DNA of 64,000 nucleotides from Rachycentron canadum (lineage: Eukaryota > Chordata > Actinopteri > Carangiformes > Rachycentridae). The stretch is taken from the NCBI GenBank assembly GCA_038496675.1, contig CM076666.1:8870729-8934728 (forward strand). The letters are read 5' to 3'. How positions within the stretch are numbered: position 1 is the first letter of the stretch; each line of letters begins with the position of its first letter. Both the position numbers and the translations under genes were made by a program. Of the stretch, positions 58,101 through 64,000 are shown one piece after another. The notes beneath the pieces were generated by a model that was not told the DNA's origin, made no database searches, and saw only the letters and a program-made list of their open reading frames with translations.

Positions 58101-59270
58101 GGGGTTGAGATTAAAGGAGAGGTAACTGTAAAGCAAACTCATGGAAGAATATTTATCAAAACTAATATTAACACAACATTGCAACTTTTGACTTTATTTT
58201 AAGACATCTGGAAAACAAAGTTCACAGAGAGAGTGTGTTAAACACAAAGTCAATGTATGAAATGCAAAAGATCTGCTCCACCACCATGGTTCAACATCAG
58301 TATCAACTGTTTCAGTAGCTACAACTCATGTTGTATGTCCTCATATGCATACATATGTGCATTTACAGGAGCTTATGAGAGGCCATTTGGACTGTAAATC
58401 ATAGATGCTTTCTAAAATACCCTCTTACATGCACAATCACACTCTCACACACACCACTGTTCAGGTCATAAATTATACTGGCTTACACACACACACGCAC
58501 ATAACATTGTATTGTTTTTAAAATCAATCACATATAGTATCATTCTTTCTATAGTCCCGAATGAATTTGAGCAGCGATAAAGAATAATATTTTTCACAGA
58601 CTATGTGTGAGTGATCTTGGCAATACCTATGTGTGAGAAACAATTGGTCGAAAAATAGCAGAAGGTACTATATACTAATCAATATACTTTTATCCTGTAT
58701 TACACACTGGTCTTACACACCACTCTTATCAGTCACATAGTGTATGGCACAGTCATTCTACTATGAGTGTGTGAAAGCAAGTGTGATTTATGTCTACAAG
58801 CTGTATCATAGTGTAGAAGACATGTTTGCAATTTAATACAATCCAACAGAAAAAAAGTTCAACCGTCCTTACATTCAGTGGCTGCTGTGTCAGGACGACA
58901 TTTATTAAACTCAGTGGCAGTATCTGAAGCCACACTTTGTGTTGTCTGGTTTGTATTATATTGTATATCTTGTACACGGTACACTTAAAAATACATCTCT
59001 CTGCCACACTCCCACACACAGTAGTCACACAGTAAAAACACACATAGGGATTGCATCAGACCATAGTGCCAACTCTCCCACGACCACCTCCCTCCCTCCC
59101 TCCCCCCAAACAAGCACAGCCATGTACAGCCATGTACCCAAGACTCCGGTCTCCTTCAGCCCTCCAAACTTCTGCATGGCTTTGATGGCCTTGGTCAGGG
59201 CCTCCTTGGTCTGAAGCTGTCCAGTGACTGGGTCAGGGGGTGGGAGGTAACCAAATCTGCTCAGCCAGTC
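22521..59270 (-). CDS. mmp17: MMP17 / MT4-MMP, GPI-anchored membrane-type matrix metalloproteinase (coding exons 2-10; exon 1 not found)
   Basis: MT4-MMP is a zinc endopeptidase held at the cell surface by a GPI anchor and acting on pericellular proteins. Nine exons join in phase: 551 codons plus stop, against about 550 residues for the same part of human MMP17. Numbering from the first codon here: peptidoglycan-binding-like propeptide (1-61), cysteine switch PRCSLPD (55-61), furin site RRKR (71-74), catalytic domain (about 80-245) with HEFGHAIGLVH (198-208) and SIMRP Met-turn. A Pro-rich hinge (246-285) and hemopexin domain follow, bounded by Cys in DRCTSHFD and DWLLC. The stem ends EVCSCTS, then a hydrophobic tail (WLLPPLWTLSLAL) as a GPI signal. 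The signal peptide is missing. Several teleosts have two paralogues; which one this is cannot be told. Confidence 0.97.
23223..23246. repeat. (TC)n microsatellite
   Basis: About 12 TC units. Confidence 0.9.
25799..25874. repeat. (AC)38 microsatellite
   Basis: 76 nt of uninterrupted AC, the longest pure microsatellite in the window. Open frames here are low-complexity Thr-His or Cys-Val repeats and are not genes. Confidence 0.97.
27120..27660. other. GC/CpG-richer patch in mmp17 intron 9, origin unknown
   Basis: Contains several CpG-dense segments (TTTGTGCGCGTGGAAGG, GGCGGTCGGTCAAAGGACCG) in an AT-rich intron. It has broken open frames on both strands but no recognisable domain. It could be a decayed mobile element or a regulatory island. 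Confidence 0.35.
28254..28511 (-). CDS. mmp17: mmp17 exon 9 (hemopexin blades 2-4)
   Basis: Encodes GLKYWVFKDNNVEEGYPRPI through YWRYDDHLRHMDLGYP and LDDAMRWSD. It covers the end of blade 2, blade 3 and the start of blade 4. Acceptor TTCCTCAG, donor GTGAGG; 258 nt. Confidence 0.97.
28512..28711 (-). other. mmp17 intron 8
   Basis: Short (200 nt) intron; nothing notable. Confidence 0.85.
28712..28864 (-). CDS. mmp17: mmp17 exon 8 (hemopexin blades 1-2)
   Basis: Encodes GKYFWRLTREKHLVSLRPAQ and on to VYERPGDHKIVFFK. The FWRGLP and DAVYER motifs are typical hemopexin blade signatures. Acceptor CACCACAG, donor GTAAAT. Confidence 0.96.
28865..29568 (-). other. mmp17 intron 7
   Basis: 704 nt; nothing recognisable apart from a pyrimidine-rich tract near 29,455-29,555. 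Confidence 0.85.
29569..29651 (-). CDS. mmp17: mmp17 exon 7 (start of hemopexin domain)
   Basis: Encodes LARDAPDRCTSHFDAVAQIR then GEAFFFK. The Cys of DRCTSHFD normally forms the disulfide that closes the hemopexin propeller with the Cys in exon 10. Acceptor TTCTCAG, donor GTATTC. Confidence 0.95.
29862..31142 (+). mobile_element. Decayed Tc1-like DNA transposon (copy A)
   Basis: Left end TGTAGTCAGAACCCTCCAAT and right end (inward, minus strand) ACAATGCATTCAGAAAC...CAGACCCTTCACTTG resemble the inverted repeats of salmonid-type Tc1 elements. Between them the plus strand keeps transposase fragments such as TKTLPGAGSLAKLSHWG near 30,250-30,300 and a stretch coding LNVLEWPSQSPD-like residues near 30,720. 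The block that should hold the second catalytic Asp (QQDN) is deleted near 30,680. About 1.28 kb against 1.6 kb for intact elements. Non-functional. Confidence 0.85.
30178..30960 (+). pseudogene. Tc1 transposase pseudogene (copy A)
   Basis: Fragments of a Tc1-family DDE transposase in several frames with stops: the DNA-binding-domain end (TLPGAGSLAKLS), a DDE-domain start (KDSQTVREEI then a broken LF/GL region) and a C-terminal WPSQSPDLN-like stretch. Frameshifts and a deletion of the central catalytic block make it inactive. Confidence 0.8.
32090..32440. repeat. Dispersed fish repeat, fragment 1
   Basis: Contains the phrases GGTGCCACCCTCATGTCAAT, CAGAGGATGAACCCTG, GGCCAGAGGATAAAACC and CATCAGCACATTGCCATGAC. 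I recognise these as diverged parts of a very common teleost interspersed repeat with an internally repeated structure. Related fragments are at 53,585-53,815 and 63,140-63,320. Confidence 0.6.
33079..33181 (-). CDS. mmp17: mmp17 exon 6 (hinge)
   Basis: Encodes a Pro/Ser-rich linker, GVRDSVSHTNRPGSPSQT then AEPPVLLDLPENRTTL. It aligns in length with the human hinge (GVRESVSP...PDNRSS). NRT is a possible N-glycosylation sequon. Acceptor TCCCCAG, donor GTAAGT; phase 2 at the end. Confidence 0.93.
33182..33863 (-). other. mmp17 intron 5
   Basis: 682 nt. Next to exon 5 it carries a polypyrimidine tract of TC and CCCT units (33,776-33,826), which lies close to the donor side on the minus strand. 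Nothing else recognised. Confidence 0.8.
33776..33826. repeat. CT/CCCT-rich polypyrimidine tract
   Basis: About 50 nt of almost pure pyrimidine on the plus strand (purine on the transcribed mmp17 sense strand), about 40 nt inside the intron from the exon 5 donor. Confidence 0.85.
33864..34040 (-). CDS. mmp17: mmp17 exon 5 (catalytic zinc site)
   Basis: Encodes DSHGMDLFAVAVHEFGHAIG and the rest of the active site. HEFGHAIGLVH (33,973-34,005) supplies three zinc-binding His and the catalytic Glu; SIMRPYYQG holds the Met-turn. Ends DKVRVWQLY. Acceptor CTCCTCAG, donor GTATGA. Confidence 0.97.
34431..34478. repeat. (AC)24 microsatellite
   Basis: 48 nt of uninterrupted AC. Confidence 0.95.
39514..39554. 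repeat. (AAT)n microsatellite
   Basis: About 13 AAT units. It gives poly-Asn or poly-Ile frames that are not genes. Confidence 0.95.
40584..40870 (-). CDS. mmp17: mmp17 exon 4 (catalytic domain, structural metal sites)
   Basis: Encodes VRTFPKDSALLGRDTVRALM, then the segment ending FDDDEAWTFRSP. HNDGYPFDGPGGTVAHAFFP and GDTHFDDDEAW carry the His and Asp ligands of the structural zinc and calcium ions. It enters with AG+A (Arg) and leaves in phase 1; acceptor CTCTCAG, donor GTGAGG. Confidence 0.97.
41510..41640. repeat. Short interspersed repeat fragment
   Basis: TTTATTTATCAGGGACAACA, then AAGGCTAATTTTCATCTGCA and GTCCCTGGGCCGGTTGGTGT look like a fish repeat I have seen in many copies (TTTATCAGGGACA...CTAATTTTCATCTG...CCCTGGGC). 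Its family is not identified. Confidence 0.5.
41840..42240 (+). mobile_element. 5'-truncated non-LTR retrotransposon fragment
   Basis: The 3' end GTTGCTTTGGATAAAACCCT followed by CTGCCAAATGCAAATGTAAATG matches the tail shared by many fish LINE/SINE copies (GCTTTGGATAAAAGCATCTG...AAATGTAAATG). Upstream, CTGCTTATTGACCAACCATG and a frame reading NQIQVTNAAFRVTSRSAPIYL resemble the end of a reverse-transcriptase ORF. Degraded, with no intact coding region. Confidence 0.65.
44719..44774. repeat. (TG)28 microsatellite
   Basis: 56 nt of uninterrupted TG, followed by TG-rich degenerate DNA to about 44,915. Confidence 0.95.
45318..46385 (-). mobile_element. Decayed Tc1/mariner-type DNA transposon (copy B)
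   Basis: Left end (inward) GATTATCAGCCATAAAATTA, then TGACCACCTGCC. Right end (inward, minus strand) AATGATCAGCAATAACATTA, then TTACTACTGACAGGTG. These are imperfect inverted repeats of a Tc1-like family common in fish (GATCAGCCATAACATTATGACCAC type). The minus strand between them carries a broken transposase. About 1.07 kb. Confidence 0.85.
45370..46235 (-). pseudogene. Tc1 transposase pseudogene (copy B)
   Basis: Recognisable pieces on the minus strand: MDKRKDMSDFDKDQIV (helix-turn-helix start, near 46,235-46,185) and a WKEDKLVE piece near 45,760. QQDNVSYHTAKMVQE follows, with the second catalytic Asp codon at 45,631-45,633 and a TAA stop directly after it (45,592-45,594). The last pieces are SYLPDLNQHLF and QDIKDLLPMSWCLIPQHT. 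Stops and frameshifts rule out function. Confidence 0.85.
46785..49150. repeat. Long degraded interspersed fish repeat, retroelement-like
   Basis: Starts with AATCTTTATTTATAAAGCAC, a frequent opening of fish repeats. On the minus strand 47,000-47,110 reads FSIRAPKLQDKLPEEVRPAE then SMTSVKSLLKTYF, similar to the C-terminal end of non-LTR reverse-transcriptase ORFs (APKLWNSLPxxIR...FKSLLKTYLF). Phrases such as GATGTCATCCACATAACAGTG and CCCTGAGGAACACCATATTT continue the repeat. The right boundary is uncertain; 47,700-49,150 may belong to the same or another element. Confidence 0.5.
49157..49181. repeat. Poly(A) run of 25
   Basis: 25 uninterrupted A on the plus strand at the right side of the long repeat. 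It could be a retroposition tail or simple slippage. Confidence 0.9.
52061..52146. repeat. Compound TG/TA/CA microsatellite
   Basis: TG run, then TATATG/TACATA units, then ACACAC and TATATA. The right half is partly complementary to the left half, so it can fold into an imperfect hairpin. Confidence 0.9.
53585..53815. repeat. Dispersed fish repeat, fragment 2
   Basis: Phrases TTGGCAATGCATTCAACAGT, TGTTGAGACATTTCACTCAA and ACCACATCACGGTGGTCTCT, then GGACCACGAATATCTGCACA and TGGACCGACCAAATG. Together they match a highly repeated teleost sequence (GGCAATCCATCCAATAGTTG...GAGACATTTCACTCAAAACC). Same family as 32,090-32,440 and 63,140-63,320. Confidence 0.7.
55059..55104. repeat. (TG)23 microsatellite
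   Basis: 46 nt of TG followed by interrupted TG-rich DNA to about 55,180. Confidence 0.95.
57958..58093 (-). CDS. mmp17: mmp17 exon 3 (cysteine switch and furin site)
   Basis: Encodes DPDTLGLMKTPRCSLPDV, then GRRKRGLNPQNKWNKRHLSW. The Cys of PRCSLPD (58,044-58,064) coordinates the catalytic zinc in the latent enzyme. RRKR (58,005-58,016) is a proprotein-convertase cleavage site, as in all MT-MMPs. Acceptor TCTTTAG, donor GTAGGG. Confidence 0.96.
58094..59137 (-). other. mmp17 intron 2
   Basis: 1.04 kb; short CA-rich stretches near 58,440-58,500 and a CCCT-rich stretch near 59,088-59,107. No other feature recognised. Confidence 0.8.
59138..59270 (-). CDS. mmp17: mmp17 exon 2 (propeptide)
   Basis: Encodes DWLSRFGYLPPPDPVTGQLQ, then TKEALTKAIKAMQKFGG and LKETGVL, the helical prodomain shared by MMPs. 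Acceptor CTCTCCAG in phase 0; donor GTACAT leaves phase 1. The first exon, with signal peptide, must lie at higher coordinates. Confidence 0.95.
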
Positions 59271-61588
59271 CTGGAGAGGAAACAGTAGATACAGGGTTCA
59301 AGAGTCATCCCAGGCATTTCAGTGACTCCAAGTATCCGAAAGCTGCTGAGAAGGTTTGACACCTGCTCATGTTTACTCTCTGATTCTGTCTGTGTGTGTG
59401 TGTGTGTAACAAACTGTGTGTGCTTTCAAGTGTGTGTGAGAGCTTAGGGTGTGGGACATTTTAAGGCAGCACGTAAATGAAAAATGGCCATAATTAATGT
59501 TATTCATAACATCTGTGCTTTTCCTGTTATGACATGGTGAAAACATCTGTTGTGAAAGTATCTATAATTTGATCCTTAAAGTGACGTAGTAAATGTAACA
59601 GATTGAAGCCATTGGTCATATTATTATTTACACTCATGCTTTCCCTAAAAATGCCTATTGCTGGGTCAGTTTTGCTTATTTTTGCTAATCTTGCTTATCT
59701 CATCACTTTGCAATTGATGGAATGACGGTTACATGCATACACACAAAAAAATAAAAAATAAAATAAAACATACAGCAACTTTTGTAGAAAATAAATTAAT
59801 AAAATTGTTATCTAGTTTTTTCTTTGGTTGCTTATATAAGGGATATTTATTCACAGAAGCTATGTCAAGTGACAACTATTAGTTTCCTGAAAGATTAATT
59901 TTCATCTGCGGACAGTTATCATCTGTTCCAATTACAGCCCAATCCACTCCCTTTCTTTTTATAATTGATTCTGGCTGTGTCTCTTTGTAGTGCTCCTTCT
60001 CTCTTGCCGTCTCTTGTTCTCTCCGTCCTGCATCCATCACAGCCCCACCCCTCCATGATCTGATAGCCAGTGTGTTTTTTTAATGGGTTTTTGATTTGCG
60101 CTCATCTGAGATGACTGACACTGATCGATAACAAGGCCACCATTCTCAATTGGCAACACTAGGAAAATTCCCCTAACTAAATAATTGACTTTAGTCCTTA
60201 CAAAGCTGCCTGGTGGCTGGTATTTGCCCTCTCATCCTTGGCTTTGCCTAACAATTAGGGAATGTTAACAGAATACAGATGACCCTGAGAATCATGAGAG
60301 ATTGAAAAAAGTAGAGGTCAGAGTGAATAACAGCATAGACAATCAGAAAGGTTCCTTATTCTAACTTTTCATTTTTCTAATGAATGAAAACACAGAGATC
60401 TGTATTTATTACCTGCAAAAAAAAAAATACAAATAAAACCGGATGAAAAGAAAAATCAAGTTGTTCAATGTTTGTTTTTAGAAGCCATACAAAGTGTGGT
60501 GAGAACTATTATCTTGCAGCAGGAAACAGGATGAATGGAAACATAAAATTGGGATAACAATTTGTTTAAAGTCACTAGTTACTTGAAAAAAAAAAAAGAA
60601 AATACAGGTATTGACAAAGAACATAAATGACAAGTCTTTACCAAACCTGGTAGCTGATCATTTATGTGTGTGCATCTGTGTGAGAGGTAGCACTGTGTAA
60701 ATACATGCATGTCCACTAATACTGATGGAGAAAGTCTTGCTTTTACATCCCATTATGTACTCACTCATGTAGCACAGTGTTTGAGCACTGAGTTATATCT
60801 CCACAAGATAATAACTTCCTGTCTTTATACACATCAGTTTATGTTTTAATGTCCTGATAAATGTCACGGGACAGTTTTCACTTACTAATAAACCTGAAGT
60901 GACTGTCTACCTGATGATGTGCTTTTAGTGTCAGCGCTCATGCTAGGTGGGTGAAATCCAACTGGAATGAGGGCACGTTTGATATTACCACATCTGGTGG
61001 TTAAAAGTTTAGAAAGATGAGAAATTAAGAAAATTAGGAAAAGGAAAAAAAAAAATCTGTGGTTGTGGGAAATCTGGAAAGATAAAAAAAAAAAAAAGAA
61101 AAGAAAAACACAATTCTGACTTGACATGTCATACACTGTATGTGGTCTGGGGCAGGTTATGCTGAGCTGGAGGTTCTAGCTAAGCACTGTAAGGTTCAAA
61201 AGCCACCCAGCCCACTTTTCAGTGACTGGAGGATATGTCAGCAAACTCAACGCTCTGGCAGAATGTACAGAAAAAATAATGACACTGTATAAGGCTATAC
61301 TAATTCCTATTACTAAACTTCCTTGTCAGTTTCTCTCTGTTCACAGGGCAGCCACAGAGAAACACACCTGCAGCTGCTATAGACTTAGCGTCTTGCTCTA
61401 AGACCATCTTGCTGACTCTTGAACCTGCTCTATTTAGCAGAAGGTTGACTTCACTTCACCACCCTGCTACAGCTAAACAGCTTTTACTGTATGTATTGGG
61501 TGATATATCAGTACCTGGGCCAGCATATCCATGAATCTGTCTGGGCTTCACGCAAAGGAAAAAAACAAACAAACAAACAAACAACCCC

Positions 61589-61688
61589 NNNNNNNNNNNN
61601 NNNNNNNNNNNNNNNNNNNNNNNNNNNNNNNNNNNNNNNNNNNNNNNNNNNNNNNNNNNNNNNNNNNNNNNNNNNNNNNNNNNNNNNN
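61589..61688. other. Assembly gap of exactly 100 N
   Basis: One hundred N, the usual placeholder for a gap of unknown size. It is flanked on the left by (AAAC)n ending in CCCC and on the right by a run of 22 A, so the assembly probably broke in simple-sequence DNA. Confidence 0.99.
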
Positions 61689-63139
61689 AAAAAAAAAAAA
61701 AAAAAAAAAATACTGCAAATACAAAGCTTGTGTGCATTCGTGGACCTTTTGACGACAAACTGAGCAATTTCTGCACACCAGTTGGAGTTGCAACCACTAA
61801 GGCAGCATGAATCCAAAGTGATGTCTTTGTTGGATTTAAAGCAACAAAAGGCAAGGCAATACGGATAGCACATTTCAAGCACATTGGCAATTCAATGTGC
61901 TTTACATAAAGCATTAGAAATGCACAAGAGCATTTACAGCCTTCCTGAGTAGAAATGAAATAGATTGCTATTGACAAATAAAAAGTGCAGGTAACAATAA
62001 TTACAATTTGACAATTAGCTTTTGCATAATCTTTATGAAAGACTACTGAAAGGCAGCCTTTGTTAAATATGTATTTGCTCGTACTGTACAGACTGGTAGC
62101 CAATCTAATAACAATGGAAAGACATACACCAAATAAATTATGCAACCAAGTTTCTTTATTCACAGTTCAAGTGTTAGACACTGTTAGACACTGCTGGTGC
62201 TCAGATGCCTTGGAACAAACACCCGCAATAAAATGCATTCGCTAAAGGCCACATTTGATTACATTAAACTCCCGGAGAAAAAGAAGAAAAAAATAAAGGT
62301 GGTGTGAGGAAAGGGCAAACAAGCTCACTCTAATGCAGAGAGGGAGAAAGGCTGTATATGATGAAAGAACTGAAGCTGCCCGCACAAGTTTATTCTCCCT
62401 AAATCTGTGATTAACTGCAGCACGAGGGGGCTGACGCAGATGGCTGAGACTTCAGTCTTCTTTAATCATCCATTATTAAGACACACAGACACACAAAACA
62501 GCGGCACAAAATGATGCCCGACACTCCTGCGTTGCCGTAGTCTTGTATCTCAAATGAGAAACATATTCAGAAAACACACACCCTGCCATGCCAGCTGCCA
62601 CTCTGGTGAGCTCTTTGTCTGTACAGCGAAATACCTCTTTGTTGGCACGCCGTCGTGTTTCAGTTGTTGTGGTCGGCACAAAAGCACAGATTCTTTACGT
62701 TTCTTGTTCAAGCCCTGTCGAGCAGAACCAAGGAACAACTGACTTGACAAACAACTTGCTCAAAAACTTAGTCTCTTGTGTTACATTTATTCAAAAGGCT
62801 ATATGAGGTGAACAGAGGAATATTTGCTCTGTACTCAATAAAAGAAATGCATTTAACCACACCTCGTATTTTTCTATTGCTAAATTAAACAGGAGAAAAA
62901 GCTTGTTTAGGAACACACTGTTTCAAGACCCAACACTTTTTGCGATTTGTTTGATACCGTTTCCTGTATTTATCAACTTCACTGTCTTCCAGCTGTCCCT
63001 CGGAGCAGAAGTGTATTTTCACATTAGAAAAAGCATGGGTGGGTCTGAAGCTGCTGATAAATGAATGTATTTTGTTCAAGCTTGCCTGTGGCCTTTTCCC
63101 ACAGGGGTTTAACTCTTCTTCACTTTACTGACGAATTCA

Positions 63140-63320
63140 GAATTTCGACAACCGCCATGCTAACGCCTCAGTGAGGCTGTACTGACGCACAGCCGCCCTT
63201 TCAGCTCAGTGCTAACACGTCAGTATGCACAATGACAACATCGTGATGTTGATGAACAGGCGATGCTCACTTTTAACACTATTAACAAGTTTAACATGTT
63301 AATATGCTGAGTGGCCCTAA
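63140..63320. repeat. Dispersed fish repeat, fragment 3
   Basis: CCATGCTAACGCCTCAGTGA, GGCTGTACTGACGCACAGCC, GCTAACACGTCAGTATGCAC and AACATGTTAATATGCTGAGT match the GCTAAC-rich end of the same dispersed repeat (CATGCTAGC...GAGGCTGTACTTAGGCACAGC). Confidence 0.65.
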
Positions 63321-63914
63321 AGCTGACTATTTCAGTCTGAATCACTCCCCGTCATTGCGTCATAAAGCACAGTTTTAACCCAAATATAATCAATGGCTTA
63401 TTACTGATCAACAAAGCATTAATGATTGTTCACTAATTATAAATAGTAGTTACAGTTAATAACTCCTATGTAAACTACATTTTATCAGCAGTCCAAGCTA
63501 CATTAAATTATCTTTATACTCAATATTTCTGCAGCACACAATTTCCCACTAGTGCCAGCATTCAGTGCTAATGCGAGAACCAGGGTGACCTTTACTTAAC
63601 AAGGCGGGAGAGTAGGCTACAGCAGGAGGGTGGAGGTCAAGACAAAAGGCTAGCGCTGAATGTTAAAGACTTTATCTTTGAACATAATCAAAAGTTTTAC
63701 AGAAACACCCAAACTCCACGTTCTGCTTGGCAATAGGGCAGTTTATTAGAAGCCGGTATGTCATTGTGTTGCGTTGTGGGGACACAACAAGGTCGTTGTT
63801 AGATGCTGTCAAGAGCCCCTAAACTCTGTCATCCATCTAACTGTCAAGGCTGCTTGCTGTTCAGAAAGGTGACTGCACGGCGACTGTGAGTATCAGCAAG
63901 CACTGTTCGTATAA

Positions 63915-63940
63915 GTGTGTGTGTGTGTGTGTGTGTGTGT
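63915..63940. repeat. (TG)13 microsatellite
   Basis: 26 nt of GT/TG repeat near the right end of the window. Confidence 0.9.
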
Positions 63941-64000
63941 GAGAGAAAGCAAAATAAAGTCAGAACTTAGCCCATTAAACACCTCTCTCAAGAATAGACA

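Larger units (their letters stand above)
59271..64000 (-). other. mmp17 intron 1 (part) or 5' flank, with assembly gap
   Basis: I looked for an in-frame start with signal peptide ending in a phase-0 donor and found none. It holds A-rich runs (60,419-60,428, 60,585-60,596, 61,083-61,096), a 100-N gap, a dispersed-repeat fragment (63,140-63,320) and a TG microsatellite at the end. Most open frames near the gap run through N and are meaningless. Confidence 0.7.

Noticed and set aside
61456..62163. 235-codon minus-strand ORF and several others running through the N gap
   Set aside because: They are open only because N blocks contain no stops; the flanking residues are poly-Phe or poly-Lys from simple repeats.

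Overview
The window is from a ray-finned fish, most likely a teleost. It has small exons with GT-AG introns and a low-GC intergenic background. It also has long CA/TG microsatellites, decayed Tc1-type transposons and several short dispersed repeats typical of fish genomes. There are no operons, no phage and no CRISPR. I found two protein-coding genes, both on the minus strand and both cut by the window edges: ulk1 (autophagy-initiating kinase) and mmp17 (GPI-anchored membrane-type matrix metalloproteinase MT4-MMP).

Positions 1-13,275 hold the 5' half of ulk1: 17 coding exons whose phases all fit, giving 464 codons. They encode the whole kinase domain, the start of the Ser/Pro-rich spacer and the LC3-interacting motif. 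The rest of the gene lies to the left of position 1. Upstream of the start codon (13,276 to about 13,910) is a CpG-rich leader and promoter with an NRF1-type palindrome, a perfect CRE/ATF palindrome and upstream ORFs.

About 6.7 kb of intergenic DNA (13,911-20,607) separates this promoter from the inferred 3' end of mmp17 (tandem poly(A) signal near 20,630, stop codon at 22,521-22,523). mmp17 coding exons 2-10 run from 59,270 down to 22,521: 551 codons plus stop, all phases consistent. They encode the propeptide with its cysteine switch, a furin site, the zinc catalytic domain, a proline-rich hinge, a four-blade hemopexin domain and a GPI-signal tail. Exon 1 (start codon and signal peptide) was not found. 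It probably lies beyond 64,000 or in the 100-N assembly gap at 61,589-61,688.

The mmp17 introns are much longer than those of ulk1; intron 3 is about 17 kb. They carry most of the repeats: two dead Tc1-like transposons (29,862-31,142 and 45,318-46,385), non-LTR-retrotransposon debris (about 41,840-42,240 and 46,785-49,150), three fragments of one dispersed fish repeat, and numerous microsatellites. The two genes act in different processes (pericellular proteolysis and autophagy). Their order and shared orientation match the human MMP17-ULK1 pair on 12q24.33, so this is conserved synteny rather than a functional cluster. I saw no convincing new biological system. The most interesting items are a tandem NAGNAG splice acceptor next to the serine equivalent to the AMPK site Ser317 of ULK1, the upstream ORFs and CRE in the ulk1 leader, and a few unexplained hairpins and GC-rich islands.
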